Part shown: positions 23,501 through 34,689 of the stretch, one piece after another
Layout: each line of letters starts with the position of its first letter
Position numbering within the stretch: the first letter of the stretch is position 1
Origin: Ligula intestinalis
Taxonomy: Eukaryota; Platyhelminthes; Cestoda; Diphyllobothriidea; Diphyllobothriidae
DNA length: 64,000 nt
Direction of reading: 5' to 3'
Assembly: GCA_036362985.1 (NCBI GenBank)
Contig: JAYGXS010000004.1
Location: 43,683,462-43,747,461, forward strand
Notes under the pieces: model-generated
What the model saw: only the letters and a program-made list of their open reading frames with translations
What the model was told of the DNA's origin: nothing
Databases searched by the model: none
Program-made: the position numbers and the translations under genes

Positions 23501-24521
23501 GCAACCAGCTTTTGATAAGGCCACAGCGAGCGGCACGTTGTGACACGCTTGGATGCGGGCTTTCGTGGCACCGGCCACTTGCAACTTCAAACTTAAGTTT
23601 TCTTGACTCTCTTTTGATGCCGGGTTCAGATGGGTGGGGGGTGGACAAAATAAGCTACCTGATATTACTATAAACTAATTTCTGCGCAAGTCACTGTACC
23701 CCCTCCTGTGGGCGCACAGTGACCCTTATCGGAATCGGCAGCCCAACCATTATAACCAGCATCTGAGTTCGACTACTATGTTTAACTTGCGCAAAATATA
23801 ATATAGAACGCCAGAAGCATAATAAGACCATTTCTAGTCAAAACGTACCTTTCTTTATTTCGCGATTATAGTCACAATCGCCGACTAAAATGTCAGAAAT
23901 ATCAAATTTATATCATCCTTGAGAGGGTTATATCCGAAACTGAAACCAATGGAGACATAAGCCTTTAGGAAGTTGTTATAATGCGATGCTGTCTCTTGCC
24001 CGTTAGTTTGCGTATGCTTCTAAAGGCTGCAGTCCTTTTTTACAGGTTTAAAGCTGATAAATATCCCTATCATTTCTTGATTGAGAAAGAAACTCATTTA
24101 AAAGTATGGTTGGGTACAAAGTTCTCTCATGCTACCTTCAGTAGAAAGGGGAAAGTTTGATGAGTCCCTTAAGCAAAAGACAAGAATAAGATAGCGATAA
24201 CACTCCATCATATAGCTCTGAGATTGTTTGCAGGGGGTTGCATGTTAACAGTAAAACAAAAATAACATAGATCTGTAAAATGGGAATCTATAAAAGCACA
24301 GTAATGGAGCATTTTCCGGTTACTCGGAAGAATGAAATCAACTAACCCTTTGCTGCCTTCTCTAATTTTTCTGTTTAAAAATATAGGAAGAAGTGAAGAA
24401 GTGAGTGCATTATTATAAGGTAGGAGCATTTGATAAAACGTTATGCATTTCAATGAGATCCTAAAATTACAATTACACTACAGGCAGAGATATCACTTAA
24501 GGCGTACAAAATTTGACTTAC
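20570..24521. other. Intergenic/intronic DNA with an unclassified dispersed repeat
   Basis: Segments near 21,200-21,290, 23,050-23,095 and 23,670-23,760 share words such as GACCTCATCGAAATCG, and two of them AACTAATT..GCGCAAG..CACTGT, so an old repeat family is present. Around 23.1-23.65 kb several frames are open on both strands because the DNA is GC-richer; the longest (23,109-23,543 plus, 144 codons) has no domain I recognise. A run of 10 G lies at 21,065-21,074. Confidence 0.3.
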
Positions 24522-24551
24522 TCGCTTTGGCTCTCAGCTTTCGCAGCATTC
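24522..24551 (-). CDS. Candidate micro-exon, 30 nt
   Basis: Acceptor CAATCTTATGCTTTCAG, donor GCGA|GTAAGTC. In the shared phase it reads MLRKLRAKA. Both splice sites are strong. Confidence 0.5.
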
Positions 24552-25042
24552 CTGAAAGCATAAGATTGAATAAACGGTCATTTACTTGGACGTTCCTATA
24601 CGGTTTGTTCCTAACGAAACAATATGTAGCTGCTCTCTTTTAATCAAAGGTGTCTTCTCTTAGGCGCCAAAAGTGCCTAGAGTTCAAATGATTTAGAAAA
24701 TAAGAGAACACCAGCGATTGCCTAGAATGATAACTACTGGCTCAGTTTTTTTCATCTTAATGTAAATGCCAACCGAGGTTAAGAAGCACAGCACCTGCGC
24801 AGGTTTGTAAGCCAGATAAAAACTAATCTGATTAACGTAGACATGTGGTGAATTCTACGAAATGAAGACTGTGAAAGTTGTGGATTTGCTGATGGTTCCA
24901 GAGCCATGTTCTGGTATTACAAAGGAAGTAGCGCTTTGCTGTGATAAGGCCGGAGGTACTAAGAGTGCAAGTTATTCTTTCCAAAAACACCTAAAAGAAA
25001 ACGTTTTTTAAAGTTCAGCGATGATATCCATGTAAGAATCAA
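24552..25042. other. No feature recognised
   Basis: AT-rich DNA upstream of the 24.5-kb exon candidate; nothing assignable. Confidence 0.3.
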
Positions 25043-25198
25043 GGAAATCAAGTGAGACGAACGAACGTTTTCGATTGATTCATCATCGGCAATACATTAA
25101 ATTTGCCTAAAACGTTCGTTGACTCTACCCTTCCTTATACTACTGTTTTGCCTGATGATGAAGTAGTCGAAAACGTTCGCTCGCCTCACTTGATTTTC
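25043..25198. repeat. Imperfect palindrome related to PLE tails
   Basis: 25,043-25,089 and 25,151-25,198 are inverted copies (about 85% identical) with a 61-bp spacer that holds a third AAAACGTTCG. The right arm reads GATGATGAAGTAGTCGAAAA, the same layout as GATGAT..TCGAAACGTC in the PLE tails elsewhere, so this is a diverged head-to-head tail pair. Confidence 0.5.
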
Positions 25199-25599
25199 GT
25201 GAAGCGATTATGGTCAGGTTCTTACTTATCCTCTGAGGCTTTTGTCGATTGCAGGGCTAACTCAAGGGCAGTGATAAACTCACCTGCGGAATCTTCTTAC
25301 ATTCATCTACGAGAAGCTGCTGGGTAATAACTGTTGACCTAGATGCTTTTGTTATGCGGCGGTGAACTCATACAGACTTGTTCCGGTTTGACGAATGATA
25401 TCATAAGTTACTTTATTCTGTCAAAAAGAGTTCGCATCTCAACGGAGTTTGCTGTAGACCAGCTATGATAGGCTAATGGTGAACAAGGAAGCAATTCGTC
25501 AGTTACCCATGATTTGGCGCCAACGGCGATCTTCGCGCAGGGTTTGCTCGGAATGAATTGCACTAGCGTGGCATCAATTGCACACTGCCTCGCTCTGTC

Positions 25600-26576
25600 T
25601 TCCTGCATTACCTGCACTCTTATGCCAAAACACAGTCAAAATCGCTAGTGCAGCGTTTGGAACCAGCTGTTGACAGCTGCAGAGAGGACAAATAGGAGTC
25701 AGAAGAATTTCTGAACTATTTCCTGGAACTCGGATATTATCCTCTATTGAGAAAGAGGAGCGTTCACGGGAAAGGTTTATTATGAGCCAGATGTTTCGGG
25801 TAGGTGTCTCATCTACACATTTTCGGAGAATGGACACTGACTCATGCTTGTCATCGTTAGGCCTTTCTTTCTGTTCTGCATGTTCTACCAATCATGGCTG
25901 GGTCACTGTGTATATCTTGCGCCTCGCCTTTGGCCTCCACGTTTATCCTGTCTGTCACCGTGCCGCGTGTGTCGGTTTCCCCTCGTGTGCGTTCGTTCCG
26001 TCGGACTCCGTCACTCCCCGTCATGTTTCAGGCATATACACGTTGATCGCGGTGCTGGTTGACGGCCCCACTTGCCCCAGTCTGTCGTCGGATAAGAATG
26101 TTCTTAAAACAACATAGGGGGCCGCTAAATCTATGTTTTGATTTACTGAACAGTCGGTCGGCACCCAGGCTTCTGTAATTTGCCTTGATGTGTGATCATC
26201 ATCTCGGCCCACAATTTAAACGCGTCAAAGTAGAGGTCGTGCAGCATTAGTTGCAACCTCCGACTTTGAGTCCAACCTTCTCACAGCCAACTTATTCGTG
26301 AATTCGCGTTTGTAGTTGCCGGCCGGTTTCTCCAACATAATTGCACATCCTGCAGCTGCACTGAAGTGGGTAGAAGATGCCTGACTTCTTCTGTTTAGGT
26401 ATAGGGTTTTTCGGCTGCATTACATGTTGCCAGATTGTGCAGGTAGGCTTGTGGGCAACGCCTATTCCGAAAGGCTCGAAGGAGCTAGTCACAATTTCGG
26501 AGACTCCTTTCATGTTCGGGATGCTCCACCACGACTTTGATGGGTAAGGTTCCTCGGTCCGCGTTTTTTGTGCCAT
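25600..26576 (-). pseudogene. PLE fragment: linker and start of GIY-YIG endonuclease
   Basis: The minus strand from 26,576 encodes LPNMKGVSEI-type linker sequence (IPNMKGVSEIVTSSFEPFGI), HKPTCTIWQHVMQPKNPIP, and then the GIY-YIG start with CNYVGETGRQLQTRIHE. The frame stops just after this. Lower coordinates to about 25,600 hold only scattered similarity, including GAACTATTTCCTGGAACTCG at 25,713, a word found in PLE tails. It interrupts the start of duplicated unit A. Confidence 0.65.
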
Positions 26577-27236
26577 TCGAGTCCGTTAAATAAACGCTCG
26601 GGATATGCCGCTTGTTTTGAAGATGGGGGTCGAAACAACTACCCAAAACCTCAGGCTTATAATAGACCTATCCCGGTGAATGCTGCTCTTTCTTCTGATT
26701 TACCACCTGGAAATCAAATTTTCTGCACTATTACTGCATATAGGAGTGTTTCAGGTGATCTAGTCCAAAAATTAACAGCTTCAGCAACGCAATGACAGAA
26801 ATATAGAGTGAATGTCATAAAGTTCTACTTAGATTTACGCAGCGAATCCGTTTTCGTGGTCTTCAACAAGAAGCCCGGGGTCGGCTCTGGTTTGGCTCGA
26901 CGCCACAACCCTTTTTCGCACTCATACAACAACGGCCTGTCCAAACTAGATCTTTTGTGGACGAGCTTGGACATAGCGTCTGACGTGACCCCAAGATCAC
27001 ATCGGAAGTTTTTCACACACAAAAAACGGCGACATTACTGTGTCAACCATGCCCAGGACGGAGAATGCTCATCGCAGTGACTGCAGAGCGTTTATCGCAA
27101 TATCTCTTCTAGCACTCCATTGGGGACACTCGTGAGACAATGTCACGAAGACTGCAGGTGACAATCATTGGAAAGGCACGTTGATGAACGTTCACCTGAC
27201 CATGAACTCCTCTGTTCCGTCATGCCTTGGACTCCG

Positions 27237-27465
27237 TCAGAGTTCCTGACAGCCATAACAGCTGGTAGTATAGGCAGATAGTATTACCGGTAAAAAAACA
27301 AGGGAGACCGGAATGGCCATTTCTGGCTTATTAGCCGTCATCGGCCAATCATACCAAGACTCAAGTGCGGCCCCACTCAAACCTTGAACGTGCGACCTTT
27401 TAACAAGAGTCAAACGACCCAACCATTGAGCCACGAACTCGTATGGCTGCCTCCCATGCCTTTGC
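27237..27465 (-). repeat. tRNA-derived SINE
   Basis: Minus-strand head GAGTTCGTGGCTCAATGG (A box TGGCTCAATGG), then GTCGCACGTTCAAGG as B box. The body TGACGGCTAATAAGCCAGAA is shared with the copy at 40.4 kb. Absent from unit B, so it inserted after the duplication. Confidence 0.65.
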
Positions 27466-27598
27466 TGGCAATAATATTGGTAAAACTACCTTCTTATCTG
27501 GTCTAAAGGTGGGTATTTTGGGCGTACTATCCTCTTCAATGACTCTCTGCTTAAAATGACATGAAATTGAGCGTAGAAAGGTTGCAGGGAAAGCGTAC

Positions 27599-27706
27599 TT
27601 TCGGGTGATTCCGCAGATCGTTTTTTGCGTGATGACGATGATGAAGAGGAGGAACTCGAAGATGATGAGGAAGAAGACGAGGACGAGCTTGAAGACTTAG
27701 AACGAG
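27599..27706 (-). CDS. Candidate poly-serine exon, unit A (108 nt)
   Basis: Acceptor TTTTGGACAG, donor GAA A|GTACGC. In the shared phase it reads RSKSSSSS and so on, then RKKRSAESPE. Serine is spelled with TCT, TCA, TCC, TCG, AGT and AGC, so the tract is not a simple microsatellite. The plus strand shows the complementary acidic frame interrupted by Leu codons. The GTACGC donor is weak but conserved in unit B. Confidence 0.4.
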
Positions 27707-28349
27707 CTGTCCAAAATATCACGTAAACAATAGCACATATAGTCTTTAAAGGGTAAAAACATGCATAATGATGTTAGAGAGTCAGTCAGAGTTCCCCTAA
27801 CAAAAGCGTTGTACTTTTTTTTAAAAAAGGGGAAATTTTAAGAGGTTTTTCGGAGAACACACAGAACGCCAACTGTTTGACCAAGCTTCTGGCTATGGCG
27901 GAGTGCCAATATTCTTAAATGTAGGCAGTCCATATATTTAAGTAATAGTTATGTGTTCCTATTTTAGAGCTTCGGTCATAACTATGATAAGTAAGGTTTC
28001 TATTTTACAACTTTTCAATCATATTTTTATTATATGAGCCCCGCGATTTTGTAGAGTCGGCAGTTATAGGTGTGTCAGTTGAGTTTTTCTGTTAACGTTG
28101 TTTCTATCTTATCTGTGCACTGCGTCTCAGTTTAGATAGCCATGGAAGCACAGTTGTAGTGATTTTGATGCCCTCCGTTCTTTACATAATAGGGTGGATA
28201 ATATTTAGTGGTTCTGTACGATGAGTGCGGTATTATTGCAAATTGTGTGCAAACTCGTTCGCTGTGATGGAAATTGAACATAGAATGCCTGCAAGCTGGT
28301 ATGGAAGTCTAGGTAATTGCAATCAGACAAATCGTAATTCATACCTTGA

Positions 28350-28560
28350 CATAGCACGTCACGGATTCGTCATCAGAGACATAGTCAAAGAGCAGTAGCA
28401 GAAACGTGGTTCTGCCAACAGAATATGTGAGTTCCAGAAGACAGTTCAGAAGAAGAAGATCCGATTGCTGCGCAAAAGCCTTTTCTTTTGTCAGTATCCT
28501 TTTCGATTTCTCCGCGGACGATGAACACGTTCAACGACACATTGATCCACATACGTAAAT
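28350..28560 (-). repeat. Diverged PLE tail inserted in unit A
   Basis: Contains TCTCTGATGACGAATCCGTG and CTTCTTCTTCTGAACTGTCT on the minus strand, the words of PLE 3' tails at 17.6, 35.2, 54.9 and 58.9 kb. Unit B has no counterpart. Confidence 0.5.
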
Positions 28561-28906
28561 TACTTTTAAAATAGGTGACAGATGTCACGGAGAGTTAACA
28601 TGTCGCCAACTTCGGAGAAGCTATTGTATCAAACTGACACTGAACGCGTTGCGAAGACACACACACACACATACGCAACCAAGAGCAACCACTAAGCCGT
28701 CTTGTTTCGTCATGAAATAATAACCACTGGTTTAGTATTTTATTCGGTAACATGGAAGCATCGGGAGGGTATTTTGGAGGTTACATCAAATCAACTACTC
28801 GTATATATGTTACCCCACGAAAATAATCGTTCCCTTTGATCTCAACATATTGAAGAACAGTATTTACCAAGAGGCCGTGCATATGGGTACATTTTGAACG
28901 TGCTAC

Positions 28907-28983
28907 CTGTATTACATTTGATAACCAACAAACCATACATAAAATGCCAAAAAAGCGCTTACAGAAGGATACTTTAGAGGCGT
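28907..28983 (-). pseudogene. Broken signal-peptide exon, unit A
   Basis: Homologous to the unit B exon at 31,501-31,582. The start codon is ACG and a net 5-nt deletion shifts the frame and brings in a TAA before the conserved donor ACAG|GTAGCACG. Unit A has therefore lost its own first exon. Confidence 0.5.
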
Positions 28984-29886
28984 TTCGTCTCGTGGCACGT
29001 ATCGAACGTCTCTTCGGCTTCCCTTAAGGGATAGAGAGGGATTGTTTAAGATGTTTGTTAATAATCAACCTTGAAGGAAGCTATTCTTCCACGTTATCAC
29101 ATAATTAACACGCAAAAGCATAGTCAACTAGTGAATTTCAATTCTGAAGTAGTTAGATACAAATACAAACTTCCATCCTGTTAGATTTAGAGAGTCGTAT
29201 GTTTGACACTATACTGACAAAATATAGGAATGGCAAAATACAGTTCACACCGCTAGAGCAGCGTTTGAAGCCAACTGCTGGCAGAGAGAAGAAGTACTTA
29301 TACAAGTGTTTCAGTTACCCTAGTCCCAAAAGTCACAGCTTCAGCTGACTGAAATGTAGCGTAAATTTCGTATCATTCCCCTCAAGTTAACGTAGGAAAT
29401 CCATTTTCTTGGTTTACATCGACAGCCCCGATGCTAGCACTGGTCTGGCTGGACCTCACTGTCTTCTCCCGAACTCATATAGCAACGGCATGTCCAAACG
29501 AGACCTTTTATAGACGATAATGAATGCAGTGCCTGACTTGACCTCAAGACAGTATATGAACATTTTCACACATAACAAAGAAAAAAAACTTTCTCAACAG
29601 ATTTCCGTACGGAGTAGGCTTATTGCGGTTACCTACGCGTGAACTAGATTGTAGATGGTAAACCGTGCGAAGGACCTGCCTTAATCTCTCCGCCGGCACT
29701 CCAGTGGGGACACTGACAAGGTAATTACACGGTGACCACGGGGCGCTATCATTGATTTGACTAGTTTCTCATCTGGACTAAAGTTGGCGTTTTTATACGG
29801 TGAAGGTATTGCTCAAAAGCCTTTAATTACTCTCTGTAAAGAACGATGGGAAATAGGAATATAGAAAAGTTTCAGGGAAAGCGTAC

Positions 29887-29967
29887 TTTCGCGTGATGAC
29901 GATGAGGAAGAGGAGGAACTCGAAGATGAGGAAGAAGATGAAGACGAGGACGAACTTGAAGAGCGAG
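29887..29967 (-). CDS. Candidate poly-serine exon, unit B (81 nt)
   Basis: Acceptor AAAATTTTCGGCAG, donor GAA A|GTACGC, same phase as the micro-exons. It encodes one Arg, about 23 consecutive Ser, then RE. Ser codons are mixed, including AGT. Upstream on the minus strand the same frame opens into a hydrophobic stretch (FFLFYLYMYVIIYA), which could be an alternative signal or membrane segment. Confidence 0.45.
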
Positions 29968-30999
29968 CTGCCGAAAATTTTGCGTAAATAATAACATACA
30001 TATATAAGTAAAAGAGGAAGAATGTGCATAATGCTGTTAGAGAGACAGTCAAATTTTCCGTAAGAAAATGCGTATCGCTTAAGTTGGTGAATGGTAAATG
30101 GCGTTTCCGACAACAGACAGTACGCCAACTGCCTCAGCGAGGTTCCGGTTACAGCAGAATGCCAATATTTTGAACTATAGGCAGCCCCTGTATTTTAGCA
30201 ATCATTGGTTCGTCGTATTTTAAAGATTTGATCATGATTTCGATAATCAAGGGTTCTCTAGTAAGACTTTTCAGTTGTATTTTTTTAATATGTGAGTTTT
30301 GCGATTTTTAGGGTCAACACTTACGGGCATGTAAGTTGATTTGTCTGTTAAAGTTACCTTTATTTTCCCCATACAATGTCTTAGAAAACATTTGAATAGT
30401 GTTATCCGTTTAAGATAAATAGGATGGTTGTTTTTGACTAACTAATACTGTGGAGAATGACACTATTTGATGAACCTCGTGAATGTTTTATGGTTCTGTA
30501 TGGTGAGAAGAGTATCATTGTGAATGGTACAAATATCGTTCGCTGTAATGGCAGGTGAATATAGAATGCCTATGAAATTGCGATTCGACGAATCGTAATC
30601 CATATCCTTGTATAGTATCTTTCTCTTTTTTACTATCAGGAAGCTTGAGGGTAAGTTTATAAACCTTAAAGAAATGTAGGACTGTGTCCTTTTGTATCAG
30701 AAGTGGTCACCTATTTATTATGCACAATGCCCCTCCTTCTTTGTCGCTAATAGATTTCCAAGCAGATCTACGAAAAAGGCTGGATCTTCACGTATTCATC
30801 CTAAAATGTTTGAAGGTGTTACTGAACATAAGACTACTCCCAGTACTTGGTGCCCTTTATGGTGGGCAACTTGATAGCCCGGAGCAGATTAGATCGCAGG
30901 TTTCACTCGTACAGGCTTGGGCATAGGCTGGGTCTTTTTGCATCGATGTAGGAAAGTATACTGTTACTGTGTCGGACTTTAAGGTACGTCGAATTTAGA

Positions 31000-31249
31000 C
31001 AATCGTCGAGCACATAGCAAACACAATTTCTTAAATGCATACGCCCGTATAAAAAACCCGGCATCGCGAGCAATTTAGCTGAAACCGGCTGCATTTCTTT
31101 TGGGAAGGGAAAAACACTATCATTTACATTTGTCGAATCTGGTACCCCAGTTTCCCACCCACGGGGCTTATTGTTGCTTAAAGTTACTGGAGTGGCAATA
31201 TTTCCATAGGTTTTGCTATAGGCTTGAGGATTGACCAAATTTTTATATG
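31000..31249 (-). CDS. Possible second exon of unit B, end uncertain
   Basis: From an acceptor (GTCTGAGTTTAG) at 31,250 the minus strand is open for more than 300 nt in the phase left by the signal-peptide exon, beginning YKNLVNPQAYSKTYGN and containing two Cys-rich turns (RNCVCYVLDDC). Several possible donors exist (GGGC|GTATGC near 31,045 is phase-compatible), so the 3' limit given here is arbitrary. No family recognised. Confidence 0.25.
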
Positions 31250-31500
31250 CTAAACTCAGACGCGAGAGCTATTAATCAGATGACTTACCTAGGTTTTTAA
31301 TTTAAACACTCACAAAAGTCGGCTTAGCATGGGGCACTGATAAAGTCGGCTATTTGGTAGCATATAAGCAGCGAAAGGAGATTCTGGAGATTTGATTGAA
31401 GTAACTGCTCGTATGTACGTAACGCCATAGATATAATAGCTTACTTTGATCTTAAAATTTCGGACGAACACTGCATAGGGGTGAATTCTGAACGTGCTAC

Positions 31501-31582
31501 CTGCATTACATTTGGTAGCGAACAAACCATACACTACAAAAATGCAAACAAGATGGCTTACAAGAGGATGCTTTAGGGGCAT
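31501..31582 (-). CDS. Signal-peptide first exon, unit B
   Basis: ATG at 31,582. The 27 codons read MPLKHPLVSHLVCIFVVYGL then FATKCNA: a basic start, a hydrophobic core and a small-residue cleavage site, a typical secretory signal. A donor TGCAG|GTAGCA follows, leaving one nucleotide (G), exactly the phase the micro-exons and poly-Ser exons need. In schistosome MEGs the first exon likewise carries mainly the signal peptide. No TATA box or spliced-leader acceptor was identified with confidence. Confidence 0.5.
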
Positions 31583-31829
31583 GTCGTCTCGAACGTCTTG
31601 TCGGCTTCCCTATAGAAAAGAAAAAGAATCCCTTAAGATGTTTGTTATTGATATTTGTTGAAGAATACCCATCTTCCGGCCTATCACTTCGTTAATACAC
31701 AAAAGTATAGGAAAGTGCTGGCTTCCACTTGTGAGATAGCTAGATTCAAGTATGAGCTTCCATGGTGTTAGATTAATAGAATCGTATGTGTGATACCTTA
31801 CTGGAAAAAGGATAAGAATACATTAGTGT

Positions 31830-33360
31830 ATTATAATTCAAAACAAAGACGCATATAAGCCAGCGCCTGAACTACAAATTTTCAGATAAAGTGACGACGA
31901 TTAAAATCTCTCGCGGAAAGCAATAGTTTTGGACGTATTTTGCAGAAGAGCGGGCCCAGCTGCTAATAGACCTTACTTATTCGCGTAGTCATTTGTAAGA
32001 AACAGCAACATACCGACGATGCTGTATTCTCAGGACTCACTAGCTACCACCACATATGAAGTAAGCATACCGTCTCTAGCAGACGGGATAAAGTTCAGCG
32101 AATAAGCTCGGTGAGCAAACGTGTCAGCGTTAGGGGGCCAGAAGACCGAGCAATAATCACGCTCATCTCCAGCACGCTCACAGGGCACGACCCGCACACT
32201 GGCCATCAAGCCATTAGCGCACAAGCGAGCAACCTTCCTCGACAGGCGGGAGCCGTTATCTCTCATAGGTATGCCTTAGCATAGTGACTGTATCCTTTAA
32301 AAAATTGCAAGTCTCTGTGTATTAATTACTCAGTTTTGCTGTTTTCTCTAATCCACAGCACTTCTCCCTGTGACTGTATCTGCTTCTCTTCAGTTGCTTC
32401 CTACGACTCCTACTTTCCTCTGTTTTTTGATAATGATTTGTTTGGCGTCGGTTAAACGGATTGCCGTGATAATTAGTCAGCCTTTTAAGTACGGTTCAAA
32501 AACGTAGAACACCGATTTTTAGAGGAGTTTTCCGATGGCTATTTTTCTGTCCAGAAGGAGTCTTCGTTCTGAGTACTACGGCGGCAGAGGGTGGGGGCAG
32601 GAGAGATCGTCACATTATCTGATTGGCTGTGGGAGCTATCTAAGTTTGTAGCAAAGGCATGAAGAAGGGTAAACAGGCGAATTATCCTACACACTCACAG
32701 GAGATCACCCATTTGCAAAGGGGAGGAATAACGCTAACTAAGGAAACAACAGAATCTTTCGTCTACATACATATTCAGCGCCGGCACAGTATGGACAAGC
32801 TAATTTTCCATGGAGGAGTAAAGCGGGTGAATAGGGCGCGGCCACTGAACGCCAGTTGAGAACACATTGTTGATAAGACAATGGAGTAAGAAACCCACGT
32901 AATTTAGGTGACCTCGCGCAAATTCGAAAAGGGCTACTCAGTTTCCTTGTTCTAGATCTAGCACGCAACCTCGACTTAACTTTATATCGGATTTTAATGC
33001 AAGTCCACATCTACTACAGGGGTCCCCATTTGCGTTCGCTACGAGATTATTTTCTCTACAGAATGAAGGAAGAGAAGTGCAGAAAAAGTTAGCTGTCTGA
33101 GGCCACGCACACATTGGGGCGTCTGTGTTGGTGTTGGTTGGCCAACTTTCATAGCTATGATTGGCCGAGCATCCTGCTGACATTCTTTCACACGTGAAAC
33201 TGCGCGCATGAGGCGCACTGTTACAACGTTTGCATTGATCAAGTTCAGTAAAATGGACCCTTTTGGTGATCCTGGCAAGCATTGAAATCGGTGTCGAAAA
33301 TGCAGCCATTAGCAGTTAAGATAGGGTTTGCCCGGGAACCATGCAGTTAATATGCAAATA
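31830..33360. other. Non-coding, with one possible larger exon
   Basis: On the minus strand 32,275-32,038 is open in the MEG phase from a weak acceptor (ATGCTAAG) to a strong donor (GCTA|GTGAGTCCTG), about 79 codons with two Cys (CERAGDERDYCSVFW). It has no known domain and may be chance. The open stretch 33,309-32,938 (minus) is also unrecognised. Confidence 0.25.
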
Positions 33361-33770
33361 CATCAGGCACCGGTTATTAAGCCCACGGTTAATAAGCCCA
33401 GCCGCGTATTAAGCCCAAGTCAGCTTGGGACAGAATTTTAAATAGCAAAATCCGCCGGCTAATAAGCCCAGTCGCCGGCTACAAAGCCCAGTTTGCCAAC
33501 AGGACAGAGTGAAATTCTAATCTCTCTGCGTGCGCAACTGGCTATGTGTGGCAAATATTTTTTGTTTTTGTTATTGCGTAAAATACAGACAAACAGCATT
33601 CTTTTCTTGTACATAACCAAGCTCTACACATAATACAGTACGTATGTAATGTAAAGCGCCTATCGTACCTTTGCTAATCAAGAACTAGGACTCTCAGCTT
33701 AATGCGCCCGCCGCTTATTGAGCCCAATTTGGTCTGGGCCCAAGGTGGGCTTAAAAGCCGGCGACTACTG
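33361..33770. mobile_element. Pogo/Tigger-like MITE with TA target duplication
   Basis: A 410-bp element with inverted ends CATCAGGCACCGGTTATTAA (left) and CAGTAGTCGCCGGCTTTTAA (right, reversed), both followed by GCCCAC and flanked by TA (33,359-33,360 and 33,771-33,772). AAGCCCA is repeated at 33,379, 33,394, 33,411, 33,464 and 33,484, and GAGCCCA at 33,719. There is no coding capacity, so it depends on a transposase made elsewhere. Confidence 0.75.
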
Positions 33771-33993
33771 TACTTAATTTGCTAAATGGGTGAGGGGGAG
33801 GGTTAATGTATTAGAGGCAGCCAACCAGTAGTGGTGTCCCCCCATCTCTGTCTATCGTTGACTCGGAAATGAATCTGAAACAGAGACCAATCAAAATCGA
33901 TTCGCCCACAACTCAACTGCCTCCTTGCACTTATTTTTGGAAGGCTAAAATAGATTTCAATGACTGAAGCACATTTAAGATAATTGCACGAAC

Positions 33994-34116
33994 TCGGACG
34001 AGATCGTGAGGACGACGATGAGGAAGAGCCGCTAGATGATGATGAGGAGGAAGAGGAACTGCTGGAGGACGATGATGAAGACGAAGAAGATGAATGCGAG
34101 CGCCGTTTTGGCTTTC
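33994..34116 (-). CDS. Candidate poly-serine exon (about 123 nt)
   Basis: A strong acceptor (AATTT CTTTGTAG) precedes an exon that in the shared phase reads KPKRRSH, about 21 Ser, Gly, seven more Ser, then RSRPSSC. Ser codons include AGC and AGT. No good donor follows; GTTCGT at 33,993 keeps the phase but is weak, and without splicing the frame stays open to a TAA near 33,803, so it may instead be a terminal exon. Confidence 0.4.
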
Positions 34117-34689
34117 CTACAAAGAAATTGGATCCATACTGTTTTCATAGTCATTATTTGAAAGTCATTTTTCGCGACAACCATTATCAATTCTGGCACA
34201 GGCTCAACGATTCACAAAGGCAAATTTTCAAACAAACACTCACAGTGTAATATTTAAGGCTTCTTAACGTGGCACCTGTGTTCGTCTTAAACGGCACCAT
34301 ATTAGTGCTTACCAAATGTTATTGAAGATAGGCATGCAGAACAGATGCCACTCTAGGCGCAGTCTCCCCTCACGCCATCCATTTATCGCGGTCGCACCTT
34401 CGGACACTGCCCTACCTTCCGGTCCAAGTAGGGAAAGCAAAAGGGAGCGCAGTAGGTAAAACGCAAGTCTTCTATCACTATCAATCCATTCATACGCAGT
34501 TTCCCATCCCTGAATCCATCCTACTCTGAGGCAAACAGTGAACACCATTGGAAATGACAGCTGAACTGTCGTCAGCTTCTGACACACCAAACACCAACTG
34601 ACTATTATCTTCAATGCTCAAAGACAGCGTCCACCAGTTTTGGATAGCTAGAAGTCAACGGTTCTCTAGCAGTCTTCTGGAGGTTAGAC

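Larger units (their letters stand above)
26690..29230. repeat. Tandem duplication, unit A (~2.5 kb)
   Basis: Aligns along its length with 29,245-31,820 (unit B). Anchor words in order: GTGTTTCAG..CTAGTCC, AACAACGGCCTGTCCAAAC / AGCAACGGCATGTCCAAAC, CAGGGAAAGCGTACTTTCG, the acidic/poly-Ser tract, GCCAATATT, CGTTCGCTGT, GAACGTGCTACCTG and TCTTCGGCTTCCC. A SINE (27.24-27.47 kb) and a PLE tail (28.35-28.56 kb) are inserted only in this unit. A related stretch near 25,650 (GCAGCGTTTGGAACC) suggests the original unit began further left, before the PLE landed. Confidence 0.75.
29245..31820. repeat. Tandem duplication, unit B (~2.6 kb)
   Basis: Diverged copy of unit A in the same orientation; see the anchors given there. 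It keeps the ATG-started signal-peptide exon and a shorter poly-Ser tract. The stretch 30,620-31,340 has no clear counterpart in unit A. Confidence 0.75.

Noticed and set aside
23095..23673. Several overlapping open frames on both strands
   Set aside because: Open frames in many phases at once point to base composition; no domain, splice context or homologue is recognisable.
25261..25330. 36-nt minus-strand exon-like segment with GTGAGT donor
   Set aside because: Its only open phase is 0, unlike the other candidates, and it lies beside PLE-like sequence. Too weak to list.
28960..29000. 9-nt exon conserved in units A and B (CCTAAAG ... GTAAGC)
   Set aside because: Both copies are better explained as part of the signal-peptide exon, which spans this AG and GT.
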